From Melioribacteraceae bacterium (lineage in GTDB: Bacteria > Bacteroidota > Ignavibacteria > Ignavibacteriales > Melioribacteraceae): DNA of 38,290 bases. Location of the stretch: assembly GCA_023230485.1 (NCBI GenBank), contig JALNXG010000037.1:1-38290 (forward strand), in the 5' to 3' direction. Position numbers and translations under genes: made by a program. This document shows positions 16,274-25,548 of this stretch, piece after piece. Below the pieces are notes generated by a model. It made no database searches. It had not been told where the DNA came from and saw only the letters and a program-made list of their open reading frames with translations. Each line of letters opens with the position of its first letter. Within the stretch, counting starts at the first letter, position 1.

Positions 16274-16667
16274 CTTTCTCTGCTAAAAATTTTCCCAATT
16301 TTTTATCATTAAAATCGAGGTGATTATAAAACCATGTTTTGAAAGATTTCATATTTTCAGTTCCGAAATTAATCTTACCATTCTTAAAGTCCAAAGCGTC
16401 ATCCTTAGTGTGCTTCAAGACTCTATCGTGTTCTAATTTGTGGGAAATATACCCCTGGAATTTTGTTTCTTTCATTATGGCTTCTTCGTACTCAAAATGT
16501 GCGCTGAGGTCTGAGATTAATTCATCGAACTGTTTTAAGACTTTTTCTTTGTCATTAATCAAAATAGAATTATACATATTATTAACGATATCAATCATTT
16601 TAATATGTTGGTTATCAATTTCCTCAAAGCTGCATGATGCTTCTTCAGTAAATTCAATAAACTTCAT
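16263..16667 (-). CDS. Bacteriohemerythrin
   Basis: A 134-aa four-helix protein that binds O2 at a di-iron site. All seven iron ligands can be placed: H21, H57, E61, H76, H80, H116 and D121. The start is the ATG at 16667, with GAGGG just upstream. A longer open frame to 16835 exists but lies mostly inside the end of the preceding gene and gives an unlikely N-terminus. There is no signal peptide or extra domain, so it is a free cytoplasmic carrier or O2 scavenger. It follows the VWA-like gene by 16 bases and overlaps comF by 11. Confidence 0.95.
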   Translation of the reverse strand: MKFIEFTEEASCSFEEIDNQHIKMIDIVNNMYNSILINDKEKVLKQFDELISDLSAHFEYEEAIMKETKFQGYISHKLEHDRVLKHTKDDALDFKNGKINFGTENMKSFKTWFYNHLDFNDKKLGKFLAEKGEN

Positions 16668-16683
16668 TTTGCCCTCATTATTT

Positions 16684-18801
16684 TTATAACATACCGAAAC
16701 GTTTTCTGTAAAACCATTCAACTGTAAATAAAAGAATAATAATTGATAATATCCAATAATTTGACCATAATAAATACTCGTCAATCGACACGTTATCTTT
16801 ATTTTCTTCTTTTTGGAGTTCAATAATCTCATCAATTATTTTATTTTGTTCTTCAATAGGGAAGAATTTCCCGCCGCTATTTATAGCAAGATTGGATAGA
16901 AGATTTATATTCATTCTACTTTCTATGGCTTCTATTTCCATATCCCCGATATTAAATTTTACAGGACCGCTTTTAATAGAACGATTATTAATTGATGCAA
17001 CGCCATTGATAATAAAATCACCAGCCTCTAAAATATCAGTAATGGTTTTATAAATTCCGTTTTGAATTGGGGTTAAAATTAATTCCTTCCCAAAATTTTT
17101 TTTGCTGATGTTTATTTTTATCTCTGCGTCCGAGATAGGATTAAACGATTGATCATAAAGCTCTGCGAAAATCTCAATTGGTTCACCGGTCGAGTAACTT
17201 TTCTTAGATGTGCGTATAATAAAATTTTTCTGTTTATCATTTTTTATTAACCACTTAGTAGAAGAGATAATGAATCTATCGAAGAAATTTGATTTATCAT
17301 CTGGAAATTGAAGTTTCCATTTCCAAATATCTTGAGCGAGAACAATCATCGATCTTTGCGCGCCAAAGCTCTTAGCCACTATTAATGGTGTGTTTGTAGG
17401 TACACCCCTTATTTTACTGTTTGCTAATAATATACTTTCCGGTTTAAGATTAAATACGCCGTTTAATCGATTAATAGGAGGTAGCTTATCCCAAACTGTA
17501 TTATCTGCTAAGTCAGAAAACAAGAGTCCTACATTATTTATCTGAACATCGGGTTGAACTTCTAATACACTATTCGATGATGATTTTATTGAAATGGGTA
17601 ATATTTTCTCGAATGCTCTTAATCTTCCTATATCAGTAGATGAATTTAATATCATGAAGAAAGGTTTGTTCTTAGTAACTAAATAATTAGTTATAAGATT
17701 ATCGAGTTCATTATTCGATTTAATTACCGGATAACCAATAACAAAAAATAAATCCGTACTATCTTGTGTAAATAGATTTTTCTCTTCAAGAACTTTGTTA
17801 TCGGCAACATTAATAAATTTATTTAATATAATATTTTCATCCGCAGATAATGAATTCAATACAAAAGTAACGTCAGTGGATGGTGCACCTGCAATAACTG
17901 TTACCCTAATTTTTTCTTTCATAATATCAAGATAAAAATTATAGCGATTGTTTTTCTCTGTTACTTCTTCGGGAAGATTCTTGACATAGATTGATAATTT
18001 TTTTTCTCCGCTGGTTATAGGCAGATAATTGAACTGAATTTGATTTAAAGAGGTTTCGCTAAAATTAATTTCCTTTGAATCGATTAATCTATTTTCTTCA
18101 TAGAGATATGCTGTACTATTTTTATCCACAAAACCGTTATTAATAATATCAGCCTGAATTGTAGTAGGCGTGCCTGCATAAATAAATTTATTGTAATTAA
18201 CGTTTGATACATAAATATCTTTTTGTTTAGAAGTGTCGCCAACACCGACAGTGATTATAGGAAAATTACTTTTTTCTGATCTATATAATGGACTTGATCC
18301 TTCTGTAATTATCCCATCAGAAATTATTGTTGTAGTAGCAATATTCCCTTTCGCAGAATCCAAGTAATCAAATATATTTTCAAAGTTAGTAACGGGTTCT
18401 ATAAATGCAATTTTGTCATCTTTACCTAATTCTTTATTAATTCCACCGAACGAAAAAAACTTAAACGGTAAGTTATAATCATTTAGTTTATTCCGTAATT
18501 CATTAATAAGAGAGATTCGTTTAAGGCTATCCTTTAAAGAAATTGAACGAGAGTTATCTATGAAAACGTAGTTAATCGGATTATCAGGAGTGTGGTTAAT
18601 AATCGATAAAACGGGATCGAACAAAAGAAAGATTATTAAAGCAAGGATCAAACTTCTTATTAATATAAAAAGCGTCTTTGCTTGAGTTTCTAATTTTGGA
18701 AGCGTGTATTTATATACATAGACAGAGAATAGTACAAATAGAATTATTCCAAGAATTAAAAAAAGTGTAGAACCCGATATTGATAAACTAAATTCACTCA
18801 C
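16684..18801 (-). CDS. Membrane protein with VWA-like domain
   Basis: 705 aa. Two N-terminal membrane spans (about 12-31 and 43-63) are followed by a VWA-like region with MIDAS motif DNSRS (82-86) and IISDGIITEG. A long extracytoplasmic middle part contains Ig-like stretches and a region at about 290-400 (VTVIAGAPSTDVTFVLNSL) resembling the glutamine-amidotransferase-like fold of similar proteins. A last span (about 676-695, YWILSIIILLFTVEWFYRK) ends the protein. Bat-like or CARF-like stress roles are sometimes given to such proteins; none can be shown here. It starts nine bases after surE and belongs to the surE-VWA-hemerythrin-comF group. Confidence 0.85.
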   Translation of the reverse strand: MSEFSLSISGSTLFLILGIILFVLFSVYVYKYTLPKLETQAKTLFILIRSLILALIIFLLFDPVLSIINHTPDNPINYVFIDNSRSISLKDSLKRISLINELRNKLNDYNLPFKFFSFGGINKELGKDDKIAFIEPVTNFENIFDYLDSAKGNIATTTIISDGIITEGSSPLYRSEKSNFPIITVGVGDTSKQKDIYVSNVNYNKFIYAGTPTTIQADIINNGFVDKNSTAYLYEENRLIDSKEINFSETSLNQIQFNYLPITSGEKKLSIYVKNLPEEVTEKNNRYNFYLDIMKEKIRVTVIAGAPSTDVTFVLNSLSADENIILNKFINVADNKVLEEKNLFTQDSTDLFFVIGYPVIKSNNELDNLITNYLVTKNKPFFMILNSSTDIGRLRAFEKILPISIKSSSNSVLEVQPDVQINNVGLLFSDLADNTVWDKLPPINRLNGVFNLKPESILLANSKIRGVPTNTPLIVAKSFGAQRSMIVLAQDIWKWKLQFPDDKSNFFDRFIISSTKWLIKNDKQKNFIIRTSKKSYSTGEPIEIFAELYDQSFNPISDAEIKINISKKNFGKELILTPIQNGIYKTITDILEAGDFIINGVASINNRSIKSGPVKFNIGDMEIEAIESRMNINLLSNLAINSGGKFFPIEEQNKIIDEIIELQKEENKDNVSIDEYLLWSNYWILSIIILLFTVEWFYRKRFGML

Positions 18802-18810
18802 TTTAAACGA

Positions 18811-19590
18811 CTATTCCTTAATATTTCTAAATACTTCGGGTATATTCCAACTCTGCATATTATCATAAGATTTATAATCAGTAAGATCGAAATGAATTGG
18901 GCTGATGGTTACATAATTATTTTTAATAGCATTTTGATCTGTATCCAAAGTAATATCAGTATCCATAAGTTTTCCGGTAAGCCAGAAATATTTTTTACCA
19001 TACGGGTCTAAACGTTCTTCATAAATATCGTCCCATTTAGATTTGCCCTGTTTAGTAAGCAGAACGCCGGATATTTTTTCAGAAGGCAAATCAGGAACAT
19101 TAACATTCAATAGAGTGCCTCTTTCTAAACCATTTTTTACAACTAATTTTGTAAGTCCCTTTACAACTTCAATAGCGTAATCAAAATTTATAGCTTCGTG
19201 GCTTGTAACTGAAACGGCAATTGCAGGAACATCCATAATTGCGGCTTCTCTTGCGGCTGAAACAGTGCCGGAATATATTATATTTATTGCAGTATTTGAG
19301 CCATGATTAATACCGGAAATCACAATATCGGGAGTTTCTTTCATAATATTTCTTATACCGATTTTGATGCAATCGGCAGGAGTGCCATCGATTGCATATC
19401 CAAAAAACTCACCATTTTTATAATACTCTGTTACTCTTAAAGGCATTTTCATTGTAATTGCATGTCCCACTGCACTTTGTTCGGTACGAGGGGCAATAAC
19501 TGTTACTTCTCCTAATTCTTTCATAGCTTGCGCTAAAGCATATATTCCATTTGCATCGATTCCATCGTCATTCGATATTAGTATTTTCAA
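18811..19590 (-). CDS. surE: 5'/3'-nucleotidase SurE
   Basis: Dephosphorylates nucleoside 5'- and 3'-monophosphates, and is linked to stationary-phase survival and repair of damaged proteins alongside pcm. 259 aa, standard length. The metal ligands D8, D9 (ISNDDGID), S40 (RTEQSAVGHA) and N96 (SGINHGSN) are all present. The start is TTG at 19590 with AGGAAA upstream. No pcm gene is adjacent; the VWA-like gene follows instead. A -7 element TATATTTG (minus strand, 19621-19628) sits 31 bases upstream. Confidence 0.96.
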   Translation of the reverse strand: MKILISNDDGIDANGIYALAQAMKELGEVTVIAPRTEQSAVGHAITMKMPLRVTEYYKNGEFFGYAIDGTPADCIKIGIRNIMKETPDIVISGINHGSNTAINIIYSGTVSAAREAAIMDVPAIAVSVTSHEAINFDYAIEVVKGLTKLVVKNGLERGTLLNVNVPDLPSEKISGVLLTKQGKSKWDDIYEERLDPYGKKYFWLTGKLMDTDITLDTDQNAIKNNYVTISPIHFDLTDYKSYDNMQSWNIPEVFRNIKE

Positions 19591-19620
19591 TTCTATTTTC
19601 CTATATTTTTTTAATAGTTA

Positions 19621-19628
19621 CAAATATA
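19621..19628 (-). promoter_or_regulatory. Possible -7 element of the surE operon promoter
   Basis: On the minus strand this reads TATATTTG, an exact TAnnTTTG. Twenty bases upstream is TTT rather than TTG. The leader to the surE start would be about 25 bases. Confidence 0.38.
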
Positions 19629-19692
19629 CTTAAATACTATTTCTATTAAAATTAGTAAGTTACTTAATACAATATTTATCAGAAGATGTTAT

Positions 19693-20526
19693 ATGAAAAA
19701 AAATCAAATGTATTGGTTATTAATATTAATATTATGTTTGCCACAGAGTATTTATTCACAGTCAGAAGAACCCGTCTTTGAATTGTACTTGATAGATTCA
19801 TTTATAACCACAGAAGAACCTTACACATTAATAGTATCATTTTTTACAAGTGAGGAATGCAAGTCTTCAATTCGCATAGGAGAAAAAGATTTTCTCATTT
19901 CAAAAGAGTATACTGAAGATCATAAGATTAAAATTGATCTCTCGGGATTCGAATTAAAGAAAGAAACTTTAGGATATGAATTGATCTGCGGGAATAAAGA
20001 TGGAAAATTTATTCATCAGAAATATTCAGCCAATGTACCTTCTAATAAAGTATTCTCTTCTGAAAGTGAACAGAGCTTATTAACTGTATGTTGTCTTGGT
20101 GGTGTTATTTTTGGAATTCCGTCTCCCTCGATATTCCGATTTGAGGATAAAACAAATTTTGGTTTTTCTAAAGAGATCCCATTATTCTCCTTCTACTCCA
20201 AAAGTTTTAATTATCCTTATGGATTTGTAAGTATTGAATATACTCATATACTAAAAGGCAAAGTGCAAAATTTATTTAGAATCGGTTACAAACAGATATT
20301 TCAGATCGATGGCATTGAATATATCTCGCCCGGAATAACTTACAACACTAATTTTGCGGGATATAATGGAATAGGAACAGAAGTTTCTGCCGGATTGTTT
20401 TCTGTTTCAAACATATTTACTTTTTACGGTCGCTATAGATATAATTATGTACCCGGTAATTCAAAAAATAATTTTCATGAATTTTCTATCGGGCTTTATT
20501 CCAATTTCTTTTCAATAAATTTTTAA
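19693..20526 (+). CDS. Secreted protein of unknown function
   Basis: Not recognised. 277 aa with a Sec signal peptide (YWLLILILCLPQSIYSQ). The N-terminal half (about 28-120) looks like an Ig-type sandwich. From about 130 on it has amphipathic strands with many aromatic and Gly residues (SIEYTHILKGKVQNLFRIGY, FYGRYRYNYV, ending FSIGLYSNFFSINF). That pattern and the terminal phenylalanine suggest an outer-membrane barrel or barrel-like domain. Its stop is four bases from the xseA start, so the two are likely in one transcript though unrelated in function. Confidence 0.7.
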   Translation: MKKNQMYWLLILILCLPQSIYSQSEEPVFELYLIDSFITTEEPYTLIVSFFTSEECKSSIRIGEKDFLISKEYTEDHKIKIDLSGFELKKETLGYELICGNKDGKFIHQKYSANVPSNKVFSSESEQSLLTVCCLGGVIFGIPSPSIFRFEDKTNFGFSKEIPLFSFYSKSFNYPYGFVSIEYTHILKGKVQNLFRIGYKQIFQIDGIEYISPGITYNTNFAGYNGIGTEVSAGLFSVSNIFTFYGRYRYNYVPGNSKNNFHEFSIGLYSNFFSINF

Positions 20527-20530
20527 GGAT

Positions 20531-21733
20531 ATGGCGGCAATCACAGAAAGAGCAATTTCCGTTTCAGCAATAACCGGATTAATAAAATCCACACTTGAAG
20601 AATCATTTGGGCAATTCTCCGTAATAGGGGAACTTTCTAATTTTAAGCCGCATGTTTCGGGACATTGGTATTTTACTTTAAAGGATGCCTCCGCACAGAT
20701 AAGCTGTACAATGTGGAAAGGTAATAATTCTTATGTTTTTTTCACTCCGCAAGATGGAATGAAAATTATAGTCAATGGTAAGCTATCTATCTATCCACCG
20801 CGGGGCACTTATCAAATAGATGTTCGTTCAATGGTGCCTGCCGGAGAAGGAGAGCTTCAAGCCGCATTTGAAAAGCTTAAGAGAAAGTTGAATGATGAAG
20901 GTCTTTTTGATCCGGAAATAAAAAAGGAAATACCAAGATTCCCAAAGAGAATCGGCATAGTAACTGCTAGAGATGGAGCGGCTCTTCAGGACATGATTAA
21001 TTCTGCGAAAAGACGATATCCATTAGCAGAAATATTACTTTATCCGTCTAAAGTACAAGGTGAAGGTGCTGCTCAAGAAATCGCTAAAGCTATTGAATAT
21101 ATTAATACCTTAGATGATATTGATGTGATGATTTTAGGAAGGGGTGGTGGTTCTTTAGAGGATCTATGGGCTTTCAATGAGGAGATTGTAGCTCGTGCAA
21201 TTTTTAATTCAGAGATTCCAATTATTGCAGGAATTGGTCATGAAATAGATTTTACAATTGCAGATTTTGCTGCGGATAAAAGGGCATCTACTCCAACGGC
21301 GGCAATGGAATTAGCTACTCCTAATTATAATGATATTCTTTCTTTTATAACTGATTTTATAGAAAATATCGATTCGGATATCTTAAGCGGAATTGAGAAT
21401 AAAAGGAATAAACTATCGAGAATTATTAATTCCTACGGTTTTAGATTGCCGGAAGATGTCATTAAAATAAAAACACAATACCTTGACTCAATTTTATATA
21501 AATTCGACTCAGTGATTGATAAAAAACTTACTTATAAAAGGAATTTACTATCACTTCTTGACCAAAAAATTGATAAATTTGATTTTAATAAAATTCTTAA
21601 AAGAGGGTTCGCATTAATTAATCAAAATGATAATCTCGTCCAAAGAGCAGAAAATTTTAATAAATCTAATCCATTTTTAATTAAATTTTTTGATGGTGAT
21701 ATAAGGATTGACAATGACAAAAAAGAAAGATGA
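20531..21733 (+). CDS. xseA: Exonuclease VII large subunit
   Basis: Catalytic subunit of exonuclease VII, which degrades single-stranded DNA from both ends. 400 aa. The N-terminal OB fold (FSVIGELSNFKPHVSGHWYFTLKD) is followed by the catalytic region with RIGIVTARDGAALQDMINSAKRR, ILGRGGGSLEDLWAFNEE and GIGHEIDFTIADFAADKRAS, then a long coiled-coil helix and a C-terminal RGFALINQN segment. AAGGAT precedes the ATG. It overlaps xseB by 20 bp. Confidence 0.97.
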   Translation: MAAITERAISVSAITGLIKSTLEESFGQFSVIGELSNFKPHVSGHWYFTLKDASAQISCTMWKGNNSYVFFTPQDGMKIIVNGKLSIYPPRGTYQIDVRSMVPAGEGELQAAFEKLKRKLNDEGLFDPEIKKEIPRFPKRIGIVTARDGAALQDMINSAKRRYPLAEILLYPSKVQGEGAAQEIAKAIEYINTLDDIDVMILGRGGGSLEDLWAFNEEIVARAIFNSEIPIIAGIGHEIDFTIADFAADKRASTPTAAMELATPNYNDILSFITDFIENIDSDILSGIENKRNKLSRIINSYGFRLPEDVIKIKTQYLDSILYKFDSVIDKKLTYKRNLLSLLDQKIDKFDFNKILKRGFALINQNDNLVQRAENFNKSNPFLIKFFDGDIRIDNDKKER

Positions 21734-21935
21734 TTCATTTGAATCTCAACTTAACCGATTAGAGGAGATTTCCGGTCTCCTGGAAAATAATCAGACAAGT
21801 TTAGACGATTCAATAAAACTTTATGAAGAGGGAATTAATTTGGCAAAAATTTGTTTTACTACTTTAAGGAATGCAGAATTGAAAGTGGTAGATCTAAAAA
21901 AACAGTTAGAAAGAAATATGGAAAGTAATTCCTAA
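21714..21935 (+). CDS. xseB: Exonuclease VII small subunit
   Basis: A 73-aa helical-hairpin protein that coats the XseA coiled coil. It has the typical FESQLNRLEEISGLLENNQT and LDDSIKLYEEGINLAKIC. ATG at 21714 is preferred over an in-frame TTG at 21708 because AAGGA (21704-21707) is better placed. The overlap with xseA supports coupled translation and fixed stoichiometry. Confidence 0.95.
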   Translation: MTKKKDDSFESQLNRLEEISGLLENNQTSLDDSIKLYEEGINLAKICFTTLRNAELKVVDLKKQLERNMESNS

Positions 21936-21951
21936 AGGAGATGTTAAGATA

Positions 21952-23844
21952 ATGGTAGATTCATCAAATTATAAAATATTATTTAATGTAGATAAACCTG
22001 CTGACTTAAAGAATTTATCAATACATGATCTAAAAATATTATCAATAGAGATTCGTCAATATCTAGTCGATGTGATTTCTGAGATAGGTGGACATTTCGG
22101 AGGCGGACTTGGAACAGTTGAACTAACGGTTGCTCTTCATAAGGTATTTAATACACCAAATGATTTAATTGTATGGGATACGGGGCATCAAGCTTACCCA
22201 CACAAGATACTTACAGGTAGAAGGGATAAGATGCCTACCATAAGACGTCTTAATGGCTTGAGTGGCTTCCTAAAGCGTTCTGAGAGCGAATACGATGCTT
22301 TCGGTGCAGGACATGCTTCCACATCAGTCTCGGCGGCTTTAGGTATGGCTGCTGCACGAGATATTAATAAGGATGATAAAAAAGTTATTGCCGTTATCGG
22401 GGATGGTGCTATGACCGGTGGTATGGCGTATGAAGCGATGAATAATTCGGGCATATTAAAATCAAATTTAATTGTTGTTCTTAACGATAATAATATGTCG
22501 ATAGCTCCGAACGTTTGGACTGTTTCAAATTATTTTACAGAAATGATTTCGCATCCGGAATACAATCGATTTAAAGGTGCTATTTGGGACTTAACAGGCA
22601 AATTAGATGATTTCGGAGATAGAATTAGAAAAGTAGCTGCGCGAGTTGAGACAGGGATAAAAGCTATTATCACTCCCGGTATGCTCTTCGAGGCGTTAGG
22701 ATTTCGTTATTTTGGTCCAATTAATGGGCATAATCTAAATCAATTAATAAAAATATTTGAGCATGTTCAACACATAAACGGGCCTATACTTGTCCATGCG
22801 ATTACGGAAAAAGGTAAGGGATATAAACCGGCAGAGGGACACGTTCAGAAATTTCATGCCGCTACACCATTCGATAAAATTACCGGGCAAGTTTATAAGA
22901 AAGAAGGTGCAGCTCCTTCCTATACATCCATATTTGGAAAAGCATTAGTTGAGATTGTTAAAGATAATCCTAAAGTAGTTGGTATTACAGGAGCAATGCC
23001 GGATGGTACAGGTTTGGATTATCTAAGAAAAGAATATCCTAAGAATTATTTTGATGTTGGAATTGCAGAGGAACATGGAGTAACGTTTGCAGCCGGAATG
23101 GCAACGCAAGGAATAATTCCTGTGGTTGCTATCTATTCTACATTTTTGCAAAGAGCAATTGATCAGATAATACATGATATTAGTTTACAAAAACTTCACG
23201 TAGTATTTGTTCTTGATCGTGCCGGACTTGTAGGTGCGGATGGACCAACACATCATGGAACATTCGATCTTTCCTATTTAAGAATGATTCCAAATATGGT
23301 AATTATGGCTCCTAAGGATGAAGCAGAATTGCGCAATATGCTTTTTACAGCAGTTCAGTACAAAGATGGACCGATTGCTATTCGATATCCACGAGGATCA
23401 GCTTTAGGAGTTGAAATTAAAGAAGGATTTGAAGCACTCCCAATTGGAAAAAGTGAAATTATTAAATCAGGTGAATCTGTCGCTCTCCTTGCAGTTGGTA
23501 ATATGGTTGAATATGCTAAAGAAGCTGATGTTTTATTAACTGAATCGGGTATCACTTCCGAGATTGTAAATGTTAGATTCGTAAAACCGTTAGATACAGG
23601 TCTTTTAGATGATATAGCAAAGAGATTTAATAAAATTGTAACTCTAGAAGAGAGTACAATTGTCGGGGGATTTGGTTCGGGTGTATTAGAATATTTATCA
23701 GATAGAAATTACAAAAATGATGTTTTGCGAATAGCATTGCCGGATGGATATGTCGATCATGGTACTCAAGATGAGCTTCATAAATTAATCGGAATTGACC
23801 CAGAAGGTATTGCTGAAAGAACTAAGAAGTTCTTAAATTCATAA
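21952..23844 (+). CDS. dxs: 1-deoxy-D-xylulose-5-phosphate synthase
   Basis: First enzyme of the MEP isoprenoid pathway: thiamine-diphosphate-dependent condensation of pyruvate with glyceraldehyde-3-phosphate. 630 aa, full length. GGHFGGGLGTVELTVALH and GHQAYPHKIL lie near the N-terminus. The TPP/Mg motif begins GDGAMTGG at residue 150 and ends with NDNNMSI. The acidic residue that activates TPP lies in DVGIAEEHGVTFAAGMA, and HHGTFDLSYLR is present. AAGGAG precedes the ATG. It follows xseB by 16 bases; the xse-dxs order is common in other bacteria. Confidence 0.98.
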   Translation: MVDSSNYKILFNVDKPADLKNLSIHDLKILSIEIRQYLVDVISEIGGHFGGGLGTVELTVALHKVFNTPNDLIVWDTGHQAYPHKILTGRRDKMPTIRRLNGLSGFLKRSESEYDAFGAGHASTSVSAALGMAAARDINKDDKKVIAVIGDGAMTGGMAYEAMNNSGILKSNLIVVLNDNNMSIAPNVWTVSNYFTEMISHPEYNRFKGAIWDLTGKLDDFGDRIRKVAARVETGIKAIITPGMLFEALGFRYFGPINGHNLNQLIKIFEHVQHINGPILVHAITEKGKGYKPAEGHVQKFHAATPFDKITGQVYKKEGAAPSYTSIFGKALVEIVKDNPKVVGITGAMPDGTGLDYLRKEYPKNYFDVGIAEEHGVTFAAGMATQGIIPVVAIYSTFLQRAIDQIIHDISLQKLHVVFVLDRAGLVGADGPTHHGTFDLSYLRMIPNMVIMAPKDEAELRNMLFTAVQYKDGPIAIRYPRGSALGVEIKEGFEALPIGKSEIIKSGESVALLAVGNMVEYAKEADVLLTESGITSEIVNVRFVKPLDTGLLDDIAKRFNKIVTLEESTIVGGFGSGVLEYLSDRNYKNDVLRIALPDGYVDHGTQDELHKLIGIDPEGIAERTKKFLNS

Positions 23845-23860
23845 CTAAAAGAAAAATATT

Positions 23861-24862
23861 ATGGAAAAAACGAAAGTCGGAATAATCGGTTTAGGAGGGA
23901 TTTCTCAATTAGTACATCTTCCTGTTTTAAATAAACAGCCGAATGTTACTATTGAGGCGATTTGTGATCTTACAAAAACCAGGTTAAAATCAGTTGGTGA
24001 TAAATATAATATTTCAAAAAGATTATCGAATTATAAAGACCTATTAGATTTAGAAGAGATTGAAGCGGTAATAATAGCAACTCCTACAAATACACATTCT
24101 GAGATTGCATTGGAATCTTTAAAAGCGGGTAAAGATGTTTTAGTTGAAAAGCCAATGGCAAGAACATCAGAAGAAGCAAAAATAATTCACGAAGCCGCAA
24201 AGAAATATAAAAAGCATTTAATGATAGGAATGAATCTTCGTTATCGCCCCGATTCGATGCTTTTAAAAAGTTTAATTAATAGTAAAGATTTAGGCGATCT
24301 CTTTCTGATAAAATGTAGTTGGATAAAACCTCAGTCCTCAAGCAGTAGATGGTTTATTAATAAATCAATTTCCGGTGGTGGCGTAATAATGGATTTGGGA
24401 ATTGTGATATTAGATTTGGCTCTTTGGCTCTATGATTTTATACCAATTAAAAGTGTATCCGTTCAGAAATTTCACCACAAGTTAAAGGAAGTGGAAGATT
24501 CTGCTGTCGGTTTTATTCGTTTAGAAAATGGTGCAGTCATAAGCTTTGAAGTAAGCTGGAGTCTTTATTCCGAAACTAATGGATTCAGTCTCACTGCTTT
24601 TGGAACAAAAGGATCAGCTCTCCTTAATCCACTTAGAGCTTATAAAAGGATAGATTCCCTGAGTTTGGATTATTCTACTTCGGCAACCTCAAGTAAAACA
24701 AATCTATTTCGTAAATCATATGAAAACGAACTTAAACATTTTATTGGATCGGTGAGAGGAAATAATCCTGTAATATCATCAAGTGAAAATGCTATGATGC
24801 GCATGCATCTATTGGATGCAATTTATAAATCAGCAGAATCTAACAAGGAAATATATTTATAA
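23861..24862 (+). CDS. Gfo/Idh/MocA family oxidoreductase
   Basis: A 333-aa NAD(P)-dependent dehydrogenase family whose members act on sugars, inositols or their derivatives. The N-terminal Rossmann fold begins KVGIIGLGGISQLVHLPVL, and the EKPMART motif after ATPTNTHSE carries the conserved lysine. The C-terminal alpha/beta domain has SGGGVIMDLGIVILDLALWL. The substrate cannot be predicted and no sugar pathway gene is adjacent. Its stop TAA shares one base with the ATG of the response regulator, so it is probably co-transcribed with the two-component genes. Confidence 0.92.
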   Translation: MEKTKVGIIGLGGISQLVHLPVLNKQPNVTIEAICDLTKTRLKSVGDKYNISKRLSNYKDLLDLEEIEAVIIATPTNTHSEIALESLKAGKDVLVEKPMARTSEEAKIIHEAAKKYKKHLMIGMNLRYRPDSMLLKSLINSKDLGDLFLIKCSWIKPQSSSSRWFINKSISGGGVIMDLGIVILDLALWLYDFIPIKSVSVQKFHHKLKEVEDSAVGFIRLENGAVISFEVSWSLYSETNGFSLTAFGTKGSALLNPLRAYKRIDSLSLDYSTSATSSKTNLFRKSYENELKHFIGSVRGNNPVISSSENAMMRMHLLDAIYKSAESNKEIYL

Positions 24863-25548
24863 TGGCTACTAAAATATTATTAGTGGATGACGAAAAGGAT
24901 ATTGTAGAATTTTTGCAATACAATTTGGAACAAGAAAGATTTGAAGTCATCACAGCTTATGATGGACAAGAGGCTATTGATAAAATGGTTTTAAATCCTG
25001 ATTTAGTAATATTAGATGTACTTATGCCAAAAATGGATGGTTATGAAGTTTGCTCTAAAATTCGTCAAATGGAAAATCATAAAACTACTCCCGTGATTTT
25101 CCTTACTGCTAAATCATCTGAAACAGATGAAATACATGGACTTAATCTAGGAGCTGATGATTTCATTCAGAAACCTATTTCTCCCAAAAAATTAATTGCA
25201 CGAGTAAAGTCCAATCTAAGGAAAAACGATGCTATTTCATCCTCAGATTCAAAAATTATCGAGATCGGTCCTTTAGTAATTGATAGAGAACAGTATGTCG
25301 TACTTCTAGAAGGAGAGACTTTAGTATTCCCGAAAAAGGAATTTGAAATAATTAGTTATCTTGCTTCAAATCCGGGTAAAGTATTTGATAGAGATAAAAT
25401 ATTAAATGATGTTTGGGGTACAGATATTTATGTAGTCGAGCGTACTATTGATGTGCATATCCGAAAGATTAGGGAAAAATTAGGGAAACACGGTAATTTA
25501 ATTGAAACCGTTAAAGGCGTTGGATATAGGTTTAAGAATATTGAATAG
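24862..25548 (+). CDS. Response regulator, OmpR/PhoB family
   Basis: 228 aa. The receiver domain (1-115) has acidic residues D9 and D10, phospho-acceptor D52 (VILDVLMP), T82 and K104 (QKP). The C-terminal winged helix (about 128-226) has FPKKEFEIISYLASNPGKVF and VVERTIDVHIRKIREKLG, with GVGYRF at the end. It resembles PhoB most, but the regulon is unknown and no pst or pho genes are present. It overlaps its kinase partner by a few bases. Confidence 0.95.
   Translation: MATKILLVDDEKDIVEFLQYNLEQERFEVITAYDGQEAIDKMVLNPDLVILDVLMPKMDGYEVCSKIRQMENHKTTPVIFLTAKSSETDEIHGLNLGADDFIQKPISPKKLIARVKSNLRKNDAISSSDSKIIEIGPLVIDREQYVVLLEGETLVFPKKEFEIISYLASNPGKVFDRDKILNDVWGTDIYVVERTIDVHIRKIREKLGKHGNLIETVKGVGYRFKNIE

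Noticed and set aside
16668..16835. N-terminal extension of the bacteriohemerythrin frame
   Set aside because: It lies mostly over the end of the VWA-like gene, has a composition unlike hemerythrins, and a well-placed GAGGG marks the ATG at 16667.
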